A stretch of DNA of 64,000 nucleotides, taken from the NCBI RefSeq assembly GCF_000516985.1, contig NW_006917091.1, forward strand, positions 7,164,390 through 7,228,389, written 5' to 3'. The translations under genes were made by a program, and so were the position numbers. The notes under the pieces are model-generated. The model saw only the letters and a program-made list of their open reading frames with translations, was not told the DNA's origin and ran no database searches. Shown here in pieces: positions 1 through 10,889 of this stretch; the stretch's first letter is position 1; each line of letters begins with the position of its first letter. Origin of the DNA: Pestalotiopsis fici W106-1. Taxonomy: Eukaryota; Ascomycota; Sordariomycetes; Amphisphaeriales; Sporocadaceae.

Positions 1-865
1 AAGAAGTCTAGGACTGCTGGCTCGCAAAAGGCGAAGGACTTTTGGGAAAGTGTTCGACAAAAGGAGTTTATCTTCTGGCCCGTGCAGAGTGATGCGGGTG
101 TTTGGTCTACGCTGGTTTTGCACCTCTGTATCTCAGACGAGGGCATTGATTATGACACGGTCACCGACTTTGCCGTGGTCGATGCGTCTCGTTCTGCAGA
201 GGGACAAGAACGCGTCTCCCGTGTGGCCTCTCGCGTGGGACAGTTGTTCGGCTGCGGAGATGTGAACTGGCGTTCTGCCAGACAACATGAAATATGGGTG
301 CCTCCACAGCTCGAGGACTGGGAGGCAGGTATACGATGCTTCGAACTCATTCGTCAGCTACTGTGCCGTGTTACGGACGGATTTTGTAACGACCGAGCAT
401 TTGACTGGGATCGAGACTTTGGCCCGCCGACCAGCGGATGGCTTAATGTGGACTTCATCCGCCACGAGATGATAGGCATGGCCCAGGAACGATGTAACAC
501 AATTCTCAACTATTCATGCCGATACGCTCTTGAGCCTATCTTGGAGATACGTCTCGAAGAAGATATAAATCTTCCGCCGGGCTGTCTGGCTCCTATAGAT
601 GATGTCAAGCATGCTTAGTGAGTATTCTCAATCCCGTGGTGCCGGGAGAATGCCAGCTGACTCCAATAGTATCCCGGGTACGGAAGTTGCTGTTACATAT
701 GACGATCAGAATCCCGAAAATGACAGCGAAGACAATGAAATGCTCTCAGAGGAAATGTCTTTGAATCGCGCCGACACGAACAGCGCAAGACAGCCAGCCG
801 AGGCGGCCGAGTTATCTCCTAGTGTGGAGGAATCACAAGCAAAGCGCATCAAGATGGATCAATAA
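1..865 (+). CDS. C48 (Ulp1-like) peptidase-related protein, 5' truncated by window edge
   Basis: Open from the first base in frame 1 (no start codon in the window). Two exons: 1-617 and 670-865, with a 52-nt intron (618-669; donor GTGAGT, branch CTGAC, acceptor TAG) that restores the frame. The visible protein is about 270 residues. Its first half has the layout of the C-terminal core of C48 cysteine peptidases of the Ulp1/SENP type: an FWPV segment followed by a tryptophan-initiated strand, a VVD segment, then PQLEDWEAG where the family has the Q-x-D-x-C-G active-site loop. The usual catalytic His before the Trp is Val here, and the usual Cys is Ala, so catalysis would be lost if the alignment is right. 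The C-terminal 65 residues are acidic and disordered, ending in a basic KRIKMDQ patch. The fold assignment rests on pattern recognition only; the gene model is firmer than the function. Confidence 0.55.
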
Positions 866-1441
866 GGTGATGGTGATTTCCCAACCTTGTTTGGCCCAAG
901 AAAGGATTTGTTGCCGGTATGGACAAATTCGAACCAGAAAGCATCAAATCAGATGATATAATTAGGACTTCGCAGTGTGGGGGTGAAATATACAAGTGTA
1001 CCTGATGCTACTTGCCCAACATAGCTCTTTGCGATCCCAGTTCTGTATCCTAAGTGTCTCTGCTGGAGCCCAATCCTAGAACTCTTGGATAGCTCACCAC
1101 CTGTGCGAATGATCATACGGCGTATAGCCTGGCAGACATGGCTGTGAACTATTCATAGAAGGCTTACCTGAATTGGGTGCTAGTTCCCGAGTCTGGAGCT
1201 TCGTGGAGCTACTTAGTGCTGATGTTCTCGGCGCCCGCACTGGATTGATCCAAGATCATATACCTGGCATTGAGATAGCCCATCGTCACCAAGTCAGCAC
1301 TAAGAAAGAACCTTCATGGTGGCTGTTATTAGAGAACATGTCGCCCGCTCTTTGTTTCCAACATAGATCTCGCCGGTTCTGATACACGCATTTGATATCT
1401 TGCTACGTTCTCTTCTTGTAATTTACAATTCACATTTGAAA
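866..1441. other. Intergenic region between gene 1 and the cupin gene
   Basis: This stretch holds the 3' flank of the first gene and the upstream region of the cupin gene. Short reading frames are present (for example near 1173-1382) but they lack an ATG in good context and show no family features. I see no RNA gene or repeat in it. Confidence 0.5.
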
Positions 1442-2365
1442 ATGCCGGAACTCAGCACTCACCCCCTCTGCGAGGTTTTGCCATCTGAAAGAACAGTGGC
1501 TGGCCCCTTTATTCTGTTTGATGGATCGTTTGAGATAGAATTCCTCCAGCCAGATCCACAACGACATGCCTCGTAAGGCTCAAGTAATGTGTTGCAGTTT
1601 CATCCTACTTACGCGTGTAGTACTCTTTTCAAGGCAACCTACAAACATGGTCACCATTGGTGTAAGAAGGGCAAGGGTCACCCTCAGGTTTGTTTCACAA
1701 AATCCAACACGAAGTCCAACACTGAGCCTTCGATAGTCGCCACCTTTACACATACACTTTACCCAAACTGAGTCCTTTGCAATCCTATCAGGACAGATTG
1801 GAACCACATCAACACCACAGAACGGTATGATTGGGGCTGTAAAGGATCAAGTGCATGACAAAGAGTCGACCAGATATCACCCTCATGATATCGAGCCTTG
1901 GACGCCTCATAGCTTTTGGCCAGTTCCTGAGGCGACAGAAGATTCTGTCCTGCTTCTTTGGGCAACTCCGGAAGGACCATTCCCTCCTATGATGGACAAT
2001 GCGTTTTTCACGACCATATTACGGTACATCAGTGACATTACTGAGAAAAAGGTGAAAATGGATATTCCGCAAATCATGATTAATCAGTAAGTCTGCCCAG
2101 TCTGAAAGTATACCTGGATTGTAGGTACACCTCATACTATGCAACCTAGCATGATAACATGAAATCTTTTAGGCATGAGTCGGAATCCTGTGTAATCATG
2201 TTTCCGGGCGCATGGTGGCTTGGGCCACTGAGATGGTGGATTCCTTGGAAAGTCCAGGCATTCTTGTCGCTTCTCGCGGCGTGGCAAGGAAAGCATGGGC
2301 TCATGAAGGAGTATGTTGCTCCCGAAGACTGGAGAGCATATATGGAAGGCAAGAAACTCAGCTGA
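1442..2365 (+). CDS. Cupin (RmlC-like) domain protein
   Basis: Four exons, 1442-1572, 1621-1687, 1737-2086 and 2173-2365, give a 246-residue protein. All three introns (48, 49 and 86 nt) have GT..AG ends (GTAAGG, GTTTGT, GTAAGT) and their phases join in frame. The N-terminus carries an AGPFILFDGSFEI-type strand. Exon 3 opens with the cupin metal-binding motif HIHFTQTE (HxH-x4-E; H71, H73, E78), followed by a FAILSGQIG strand and the second-motif region ending PWTPHSFWPV (His plus Trp/Pro as in small fungal cupins). The Trp-rich C-terminal third (WWLGPLRWW, then a long helix) is conserved in a family of uncharacterised fungal cupins of about 240 residues. The substrate is unknown. Without the 49-nt intron the gene looks frameshifted; with it, it is intact. 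ATG 1442 is the first in-frame start. Confidence 0.78.
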
Positions 2366-4814
2366 GTGATGTTGTGGGTGTTGACTTCTCCAGGGCAGAA
2401 ATACGGGTACATGCTGCTTATACTGCCGTGCATAGTGTTTTTATTTAGGTTCGTGTCAAGCCATTTCAAATCAATTACCTGGGCATGAATATTTCCTGCA
2501 ATGTACAAAGAAAGGTGGGTGGCTCGAAATTTATGAGGTGTCACCCAAGTTTCTAGGTGAGCATGTGCAAATCAGCCCGTTATGAAATGTATCGGTTTGA
2601 AATGTGTGCCGTGGAAGCTCGATACTTCAAGGCATCATGTAATTCAATATTTGCCATGGAGACTAGTGCAGTACACTGCGATGACACACTCTGAGTAACT
2701 CACCCTTTGACCAATTGATAAGAACTGCTATTTCGCCTAGCAACTACATTGGTCCGCACAAATTGAATAAGCATGTGCACGGCGCCACAAACGCCGGTTG
2801 GGTGTGATGTCTTCCAATGTGATACCGCTGAGTATTGGTATTGGCGCCTGACATGATCGGAAGTGACACAGCCCAAAGCAATAATCTGTCAAATCCACTG
2901 GATTCTCTTCTTCGCCTCTCATTTTCCTAGTAAGGCTCGGGAATAATGAATTATGCCCGTTCATGAGTGCCTAGTCGGATTGTGATATGGTGCGAATATT
3001 CCTGGGAGCAAAGCCAGAACTTTCATGTAGCCTCCAGATGGCATTGCACCTACGTATAGAGTTCGACCCAGCTTTTCACCACCTGTCAATGGCCTCATCC
3101 CGCTCTCGAACTGTTCTCAGCAGCAGCCGGCGTGGCATACCGCCAGCTCGAAGCTGAAGACGCCCCGATTATAGTATTCAATGCGCCTGTTTGACAATTC
3201 TAGGAAACGAAAACAGTTTCAATCAGCTACTTATCTAGTCTTGGTCATGTTTCTTAACTTGAAAACTGTCAGATGTGTAGGCCAATCTGCTAAGGGCTTC
3301 AGACCAAACGCCCTCTGCAAGGCTGCGGGAAGTAAGTTGCAACAAAGAGTCAATCTTGCCGGTATAGTTCTCAAGGTGGATATCATTGGAAGGCTGTTTC
3401 GCGCCTAGACGTGGCAGCAAGCAACGTCGCACAGTGTGGTGGAAGACATTATACAGCTTCGGCTTCGCAGGGGAAGGGTGCAGAGGGTGCGGCGGGAATG
3501 ATGGCTTTGTGGCGCGCTCGCAAACGAAAAGATACTGCGGGACGGAGAACCACATGTCTGTACCCGATATTCACCCATTTATACACTACATACATTTGCC
3601 GTCTGGCTGGAGGTTGTATTTGCTGACAAGGGATCACAAGATAATGCGTAAACAGGTACGAAGGGGGCAGAAAATCCAAAGCTGATGATATGGTGCAGTG
3701 ATGCATCAGGAGTAATAAGGATTTCGGCTCTCGCCAAGGTTCTTTACTCACCTATGAGCTTATTGCGAAAAGTACCGCGTATACAAAATGCCAATGAGTA
3801 GTCCCATATGACCAGCCCCAAAGATAAGTGACAGGTGGATCCTTCATCGCTCCATCATGATGTATTCGGCGGAGTCGAGAAATGGAGCACCTTGCTTGCC
3901 CTGGCCTGGCAGCCTGGCAGGACGGCCGCGTTGGGCGATTCTGCGACTCTCCTTGGGGGCCAGGGGGGACTTGGGGGTGACTGCGCCGCGGAGAGGGTTG
4001 CACTCGCCATGCAGTAGCAGCAGCAATCAATCCTCGAACATATGTACCTCAAGAGCTTGATTCAATAGGCTTCGTCGCAGGATATGTGTGTCACCGTGTT
4101 AATTGATAGCAACTTCCGGAGAAGCTACACATCATAAGATGTATGCAACAGTTCTTGCGCATGAAGCACGTGGCCGAATTGCTTGCTTGTTTGCTTGCTT
4201 GCTTGCTACAGAATTCTGTAAAGAACCAAAATTAACTGGGCGATCATGTAGCTAAAAAGTGCAAACCAACAGCTAGGTGGCATGTCTAGCGCCGAATATC
4301 TTTTTTTCAGTTGAGGTACTCCCGTCGTTTCGTCGCCTCAATACTACCCGGACTCGCGGACGGGGGTACCGGTTAGTGGGCTGGCAATCACAGTCTACAT
4401 CAATAATGGGCGCCAACATTCCCAAGGTTAGTACACACGTACCTAGTCGTATTACCTTCAGCGACTACCCATCGAATCATCACTTCCCCATCGACCAGGA
4501 AGGATTGATGACTGGAGGAGAGGCTTGCATTTTGCACCGGGGTGACGAATCTCACAAATCTCCCTTTGGAAGCATGGCGGCTACATGACATCCACAATGA
4601 TCAACTAGCACAATAGTAGGTAGTTAATAGCATTTTCCTACCTGAGAAGCTTCTCCTCGTTCCTCTCCTCGTTATAATACATCTTAATCCCGTGTCGCTA
4701 CTACTACTGCTGCTGCTGCTATCGACGCCCACCAATCCAGCAGCTGCTACCCTCAACGTCCACCTACCGTTCGTTGCGCTGTGCTGCGATGCGGTCCCGA
4801 TCCTCGCCCTGACC
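2366..4814. other. 2.4-kb intergenic region, no gene recognised
   Basis: Many short overlapping frames occur on both strands (for example 3235-3555 minus and 3752-4030 minus), but none has a convincing start, domain or splice structure. A GC-rich stretch lies at about 3890-4015 and a tetranucleotide repeat at 4179-4207. The last few hundred bases are presumably the promoter and leader of the GT31 gene, and a CTG-type tract at about 4702-4725 lies in that leader. Confidence 0.5.
4179..4207. repeat. (TTGC)n microsatellite
   Basis: About seven TTGC units in tandem with one T for C interruption (TTGT), in the intergenic region upstream of the GT31 gene. This is a simple sequence repeat with no sign of coding. 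Confidence 0.9.
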
Positions 4815-6613
4815 ATGGCTACCTTTGTTAAGGTGCCGCGCGTCTTCCTTCTGGCTGGCTTTATTCTAATCTTCCTCTTTCTGAGCACCAACCGCTTCTA
4901 CTACAACGATGAGAACGCATATCCTCTACCGCCGCCAATCGATCATTCTACACCAAATGAGCGCGTAGCGGCTCACGCGGCAGCGACGACACCTGAGGAA
5001 TCCAAGAAAATTATTGTCGAAAAGCCGTTTGCTGCTGGTGGATATGGTGGCGGTAGCGGCTCTCCAATCGTTGCTAGCGAACCCGCAACCGGCGCAACGA
5101 GCGCTGATTCAGCTGCTGTGGTAGAAGGAGTCGGAGCGCCTGGCGCGTCCACGACACCTGGGCCGCAGAAGCAGCAACAGGACATCAACAACAACAATGC
5201 GCACAACCAACATCAAAGCCCAGCCGCTGCCCTGGGGCCATGCGAGGATCTCAAACTCCTTCGAAGCGTCCACTCCCAGCAGCAATTGACCGAAAAGGTG
5301 CGATACCAGAGGATCTGCCTCGAGCCCATCTTCTCGGCAGATGTTGATCGCCATGCCATCACCAGTCTCCCCACCTCACTTTTCGGTAGCGAAGCCACAG
5401 TGAACATCAACGAATGCGAATCTGCCCAGGTGCCCGAATGTACCCGAGTTCAGCTTAAAGTACCTGAACCATACGATAAACACCACGATGTGTCCCATCT
5501 GGTTTTTGGTGTCGCAACCGACTACCAGCGCCTTCAAGAATCAATTGACGCTTTTGCGCATTGGTTGTCGCGGCCGGGGGGCCGGGGCGCAAAACTGGTC
5601 GCCCTTCTCGTCGACTATTCCTCATACAAGGACGTGGAAATTGAGGCATTGCTAGAAGAGTTTCGTGATGCAGATATCAACGTACAGCTGGTCCGGCCAC
5701 TCCGCGAGACGTATACAGTCTCGCATTCTCATTTCACAGTTCTTGCGCAAATGCTCGAGAGCAATCCTGAAGCGCAGTGGTACGGGCTTTTAGACGATGA
5801 CACATTTTGTAAGCGCGCCATCACGTCAACCTCTATTTGAACATCAACCATTGCTAATGTTGACCTTTTCTCTACACAGTTCCCCGTGGATTAAAGCCAT
5901 TGTCTGATGCGCTTGCAAAACTTGACCACACCCAGGACCAATATGTTGGGGCACTATCAGAGGACTTTGAGGCCGTACGGACCTTTGGCTTTATGGCTTT
6001 CGGTGGTGCCGGAGTGTACTTGTCAGCGCCACTCGCAAAGACATTGGGAAACCACATCCACGAGTGCATATCTGGAGCTACCATGGCTGAGGGTGACATC
6101 ATCATACGAGACTGTGTATACAGTAACTCCAAGGCAAAGTTGACCACCCTGCCTGGCTTATTCCAGCAAGACATGAAAGATGATGCGAGTGGTTTCTTCG
6201 AATCGGGAGTCGAAGCTATTAATTTCCATCACTGGAAAAGTTGGTTCAACGCCCCAGTCGTCGACATGGCTGCAGCAGCACTTTACTGCGGAGACTGTTT
6301 CTTGCAGCGGTGGCAGTTTGAAGACGATACTATTTTCACAAATGGCTATTCTATAGTCAAGTACCTGTATGACGTACGGAATATCGATCTGAATCAGATG
6401 GAGGGCACCTGGACCAATGCCGGCAGGAGCTTTGACTTCAGCATTGGACCTTTGCGGAGGAAGCTGGTCCGGGATGAGAAAAAGAGCTACACGTTGAAAG
6501 CTGCCGACTTCGCCGACGGTGGCAATCTACATCAGCTCTACGTCTGGGATGGCAATCCAGCGACTGGTGAAGCCGACGGTGTGATAGAGGTCGTATGGCA
6601 AAAACGAAGATGA
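4815..6613 (+). CDS. Glycosyltransferase family 31 (fringe-like) type II membrane protein
   Basis: Two exons, 4815-5808 and 5880-6613, with a 71-nt intron (donor GTAAGC, acceptor CACAG), encode 575 residues. The frame is open further 5', but the first ATG (4815) has a strong ACCATGG context. Residues 10-27 are one hydrophobic segment (signal anchor of a type II Golgi/ER protein), followed by an Ala/Gly/Gln/Asn-rich stem to about residue 150 with a poly-Asn run. The catalytic part has the family's DDD metal-binding motif (residues 327-329) in a WYGLLDDDTFF context, split by the intron, followed by YVGALSED and MAFGGAGVYLS, as in fringe-like GT31 enzymes. These transfer sugars in beta-1,3 linkage from nucleotide sugars in the secretory pathway; donor and acceptor cannot be read here. 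It is followed by about 580 bp of non-coding DNA. Confidence 0.88.
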
Positions 6614-7194
6614 ACGACACTTGAGCAGTCGGCAAAGAACAACATAATAATGATGTCCAGGAACAAAAGCTTTTATGAAAACAAACATTAGCAGATATGA
6701 ATAAAAAAATATGACAACCCATTTCGATACTCTGGGATAAATCATGCGTATTTAATACTTTGTATCATTTCGCAGGCTTTCTGCGTTTTAGACAATACTT
6801 TCTGCTCGTGAGATTCCATAATGAAAATGCCCACTCGCCCTATCTTTCGTCTCAAGGTCGATTCGATGCATATCTGGCGGTTTTCAGGCGTTTGCTTGAG
6901 TATGATTAAGTTATTCAAACCACAAGGCAAACGTCACGAAAAGCGCGCTGGACAACACATTACCTTGCCCATGTGTGAATTGGGCAAGCCCTTGTCACAA
7001 ACACATATTTGTTCTTCAGCGCGCATACTTTCGAGCCAGAAACCAGTCCATTGAGAAGATTTGCAGGAGCAATGGTTTCTAGCTAGCCATGACACGTCTC
7101 GCGAAACTCATTGTCACGGCCTAATGCTCTGTGAAAAGGTCTCCGCATCTCGCTCAGATATCCTTTTGCGCACACAACGGAAACAGCAGCAACA
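6614..7194. other. Intergenic region
   Basis: Contains the 3' flank of the GT31 gene and the upstream region of the next gene. A short A-rich stretch occurs at 6700-6712. No gene is recognised. Confidence 0.5.
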
Positions 7195-8181
7195 ATGATA
7201 ACGTTTGAGCATCAAGACGACGGCTCCGACGTTGCAGAGCCCGCCCTCTCAACGATTCAGTATCAAGAGCATGTGGCACCCCAATGGCCAATCGCCTTCG
7301 GGTGTATGCCACGCGGAACGTACCTCGACCCGACCGATCAAGAGCAGTTTCATTCGCTATTTATCCCGGCTCGACAATGGAGTGCTTATGTTTCTTATCA
7401 AATTTTGAAGCTGCAGCGGCAGCTCAGAGACACATTCCGAATGGGGCCACACAACGAGAAATGGCTGCAAGAACATGAGAGTATTCGCCAGCAAATAGAC
7501 CATCTGCTCGACGGTATGCAGCAAGCCCTTCAGCATACTAGGATGTTGCGAGATGCCATGATGCGCCATGATTACCATTCGAGACTCTTCGCTCTAAATA
7601 CACGCATACAAGAAGTGCCTCTGCAGGCCATGCAGGAGAACTTGGAGCTAGATTCTCCCGTGTGGAGGCAAGAGAGATGGCCTTTGCAGGAGAGAGGACG
7701 CCGCCCTGCAGAGTCAAGACAACCAAGTTCAACTCAAATGTGTCAAACTCGGCAGCGACGAAAACAATCGCCATTACTTGTGATAGGGCAAGACCCTGAG
7801 GGCCATGGTGAAGGCAGCCAGAATAAAACCCAACACCTCAGAAGACAAAATGATGGTTCCGATCCCACCGAGTCATATGGCCAGCTCGCACTACGCAAAG
7901 TGCAGCTTCGAAGGGCTGAATGGGAGCGATCGCGACAGTCACACTTGATGGAGTCAACAGGTAGTGAGCACCAGGGGAAGAAGAAGCCTAAGAAGGGCAA
8001 GTTCAAGCGTGAGCAATCGGGGACCGATCCACGTCTTCACCGGCGACAAACATTGCTAACACACGCTGATGTAGGAGAACGTCAAGCAGCGGAAGGAGAA
8101 GTTCGACGGCTAAGACAGGAGGAAACGGGGGACTTGAGTCAGCGGAGCGGCAGAGAAATAGGAAACCAAGCACGAGAATAG
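7195..8181 (+). CDS. Hypothetical basic, coiled-coil-rich protein
   Basis: ATG 7195 opens a frame of 328 codons. A good intron lies inside it: 8009-8074, donor GTGAGC, branch GCTAAC, acceptor TAG, 66 nt, divisible by three and without a stop. Spliced product 306 residues, unspliced 328. Residues about 60-130 look helical with heptad-like spacing (QLRDTFR, IDHLLDGMQQAL). From about 150 the protein is Arg/Gln-rich and probably disordered, with a lysine cluster (KKKPKKGKFKRE) that could be a nuclear localisation signal. No known domain is recognised. It converges on the F-box gene, with only 133 bp between stop codons. Confidence 0.6.
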   Translation: MITFEHQDDGSDVAEPALSTIQYQEHVAPQWPIAFGCMPRGTYLDPTDQEQFHSLFIPARQWSAYVSYQILKLQRQLRDTFRMGPHNEKWLQEHESIRQQIDHLLDGMQQALQHTRMLRDAMMRHDYHSRLFALNTRIQEVPLQAMQENLELDSPVWRQERWPLQERGRRPAESRQPSSTQMCQTRQRRKQSPLLVIGQDPEGHGEGSQNKTQHLRRQNDGSDPTESYGQLALRKVQLRRAEWERSRQSHLMESTGSEHQGKKKPKKGKFKREQSGTDPRLHRRQTLLTHADVGERQAAEGEVRRLRQEETGDLSQRSGREIGNQARE

Positions 8182-8314
8182 CGACACGTCGGGTTATGCT
8201 GAAGAACCGAGACCCATGCCGCACCCTCTCACCGGGCTCATACTTGCCCGCGGCGCTTCCTATTCTCATACCTCCTACGCTGTTCTGGCGTCCAGTAGCA
8301 CCTGCATCCTCGTG

Positions 8315-9665
8315 CTACATGAATTTTATAGACCGAATCGCACTCGGGGTCTGTATTATTAGTTGCTGGCATGCCGACTGGATATCTGCTGCTCTGGACT
8401 GACCATGAAGAAGAAGTTTGGAGGCCTCATCAGGGCTGTATTTAGCAGCAATCTGTTGAATACATGGATCATAATATCGTTTCTGTATGGGTATATCCCA
8501 CATGTTGATATTTTTGAGATGGGTGAAGATGGAAGCATGATGATCCATCATATCCACGAAAAACGAAAGCCATTGGTTCGTCTTAAAATCCGAATTATTG
8601 TCAGTAAACTTGATGGTTTCTATACTGGGTGGCAAGGCGCCAATCAGCTCTGTCCCAGGCTGAAGCAATTTACTGAGTCCGCGGTGCCAGGTCAGATCAA
8701 GATGCTTGAGACTTTGACAAGCCGTCGTCAGGACAGCCAATCCTGCGTAAGTGGCTCGGCAATTTTTGATGACGAGTGTCTCCAGTGATGAAGCGCCACG
8801 CGGAAAATCATTGCCCATACCTCTGCCCCTCTCAGCTTGCGTAAGGTATTCTAGAGATATCCAGGCCAAACGCAACGTCGTCAAATGAGGCAGGCGTAGA
8901 ACGGGAGCAATATGCTGCCCATTGGCATAATGTGTCGTTGAATCGCCCTTTAAGGATACCCTCTCGAGTCGCTGGAACCCCCAAGATGCAAATGTTTGCA
9001 ATTGTGGTGCCGGCTGGAATGGATCTAGACACTGAATTATCTCGAGGCTTCCCCCATTCGCTGGAAGAGCCACATCAAGATGTTCTAGATTTATAGCCCA
9101 CAAAAGTAGAAACACGCATAGAGCATCTGAGATTCCTTTCTCCAATTGCCGGATCAATGAGTCTGAATTTCTCGTATGATGGGAGATTGTTTCCACAAGA
9201 ACAGATTTCTCGGCCATGTCAAACCCCGTGAGCATCTGCGGCGCTCCCGTTGAAGTAGAAGGATGATTCGACATTGGCGCTTCCCATGGTTCCCAAGTTC
9301 TTGACCATGCATCCTCGCTGAGAATAGAACGGAATTTGAGCTCTCTGATCTCTGTCCGTATTTCGGGCTTTCGAAGAAGATGCCGGATGAATCCGACTAT
9401 GTCGGTATGACGATCATGACGCCAAGAGCGGACAAGCAATGGCGATGCTACTCTGTCGAGAAAGACCTTGGCTCAGCCAAAAAAAAAAAAAAAAAAAAAA
9501 AAAAAGTACGATGCTCTCTCACCAGTCAACCAGAGACGGAACTAACCTGTTGAACCGACGGTTTACCCTACATATCGCTAAAAGAAAGTGGCTGTTGTCA
9601 TCAGCAATCAGGATGAATATTTGACGCAGCAATTCGACTGGAAGAAGATCCATTTTTGGTTTCAT
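8315..9665 (-). CDS. F-box protein with leucine-rich-repeat-like C-terminus
   Basis: Read on the minus strand: exon 1 is 9665-9547, intron 9546-9453 (94 nt; donor GTTAGT, acceptor ACAG), exon 2 is 9452-8315; 418 residues from ATG 9665 (ATG 9656, giving an MDLLPVELL start, is equally possible). Residues 4-40 form an F-box (LLPVELLRQIF then a CRVNRRF segment), expected to bind Skp1 and place the protein in an SCF ubiquitin ligase. The rest has repeated Leu-rich segments (LPHLTTLRL, SSLETLVIKNC, QSLKHLDLTW) like an irregular LRR substrate-recognition region. The target is unknown. The intron contains a 27-bp homopolymer. Confidence 0.75.
9479..9505. repeat. 27-bp A/T homopolymer inside an intron
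   Basis: An uninterrupted run of 27 A on the plus strand, which is a T27 tract in the intron of the minus-strand F-box gene, about 25 nt upstream of the AG acceptor. It sits where a polypyrimidine tract would be. Length may vary between isolates or be affected by assembly. Confidence 0.95.
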
Positions 9666-9710
9666 TTTATCATTGATTTCCCAGAGCAGCGATCGACTGG
9701 TGATGATCAT

Positions 9711-10889
9711 GAGGATTGTGGAGGAATTATGGGGGCAATTGAGGCAGCTCTGAGTCATGTACGAAGTATACTTGGCTCGCTTGGCCAATTTAGTGAGAAC
9801 TGGAGCTTGTGGATAGGGACTGCGCTTGACCCGCCACTTGTTAGCCTTTATTTCAACATGTTTGCCAATTAATCTGAATGAAAATCGATTTTGATATTGA
9901 TGCGTGCCAACGTGCAAGCGGTGCACATACTTTGAATGTTTCAATAGGAATATACCTGGTGCTAATTCCAATTTATATTAATCTTCCTGGTTCGTCGTCA
10001 CACTTGTCTACGGGCATAGAAAAGTAAGTACCTGCCCACTGAACCTGAATGCTTGGCCCACGATGAGTTCGAGGACCAAAAGTCAGAGGTTTAGTAATTT
10101 TCAAAGACTAGGTACCTAGCAAATGTCTTTGGTTCCGTTGAATTCCTGAGACACAATTTACCTCATATTGCAATTTACTTTAAAGCAAAAGGTTAAAGCA
10201 CATATTAGTATTTTATTGCCCCAGTCTTTTGATGTTTAGCATGTTTGCTAACCATGGAGGCATCTCGATCGTAACAAGAAAAAATGCGGGACTGCGTTTT
10301 AGTACTAACCATGGGGATGTCACCAGCATTAATAAAACGTGTGATCGTTATATAATGCACAGTTCTACAACACTTCAGTGCTGTACCTACTGGAGATAGG
10401 TACAAAGTCAGGTAAATAGTGTAAGTCGGTAGTGTGTAATCAATATTGAATCTTTCAAGTGTACTACATGCGCCAAATGGAAAGCAGGTACCAATGTTTC
10501 ATTTTAGCCTGGTCGTTACGCGGGAAGGTTCAAGTCTTGTAATTGGATCCCGACCCACCGCCCTGTGATCAGCACTTGAACCTCCCATCAGTGCTGACAC
10601 GAGAGAGAAAAAAATAATCATGGAGGATGGATCGCAGCCTGTGAAAACCGCTCCAAGTTTGGAGAAGTGGTTCGCTCGTGCTACTAGGAGGTACTACTAG
10701 CGGACTAAATGTACTTTTCTCCTGCTCGATTAATGCGTTTTCTGCTCGTCGCAATGTGCTCAATCGAGTGCGCATTCGAACCGCGTTGTTCTGCACCACA
10801 AACAATTTCTTCTGTCCCTTTTAGCTGCCGAACTTTAGATGCTGCCCACTGCAGGCCCGCGGCTGCGATAAGTACAGCGCCAAAGGAAC
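9711..10889. other. 1.2-kb divergent intergenic region
   Basis: Upstream DNA of the F-box gene (minus) and the GT90 gene (plus). The 9519-9971 minus frame continues upstream of the F-box start without a recognisable domain. A palindromic TAGGTACCTA-type motif occurs at 10108-10119. No gene is recognised. Confidence 0.5.

Noticed and set aside
1589..1855. Apparent frameshift in the cupin gene
   Set aside because: Three frames each carry plausible pieces, but a 49-nt GT..AG intron at 1688-1736 restores one frame through the HxH motif, so no frameshift is needed.
4692..4814. 5' extension of the GT31 gene with a leucine-run N-terminus
   Set aside because: It would need a GTG start and is encoded by a CTG/CTA microsatellite; the ATG at 4815 has a strong context and is directly followed by the signal anchor.
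9479..9505. Poly(A) tail of a retroposed element
   Set aside because: The tract lies entirely within a well-defined intron, with no target-site duplication and no upstream retroelement sequence.
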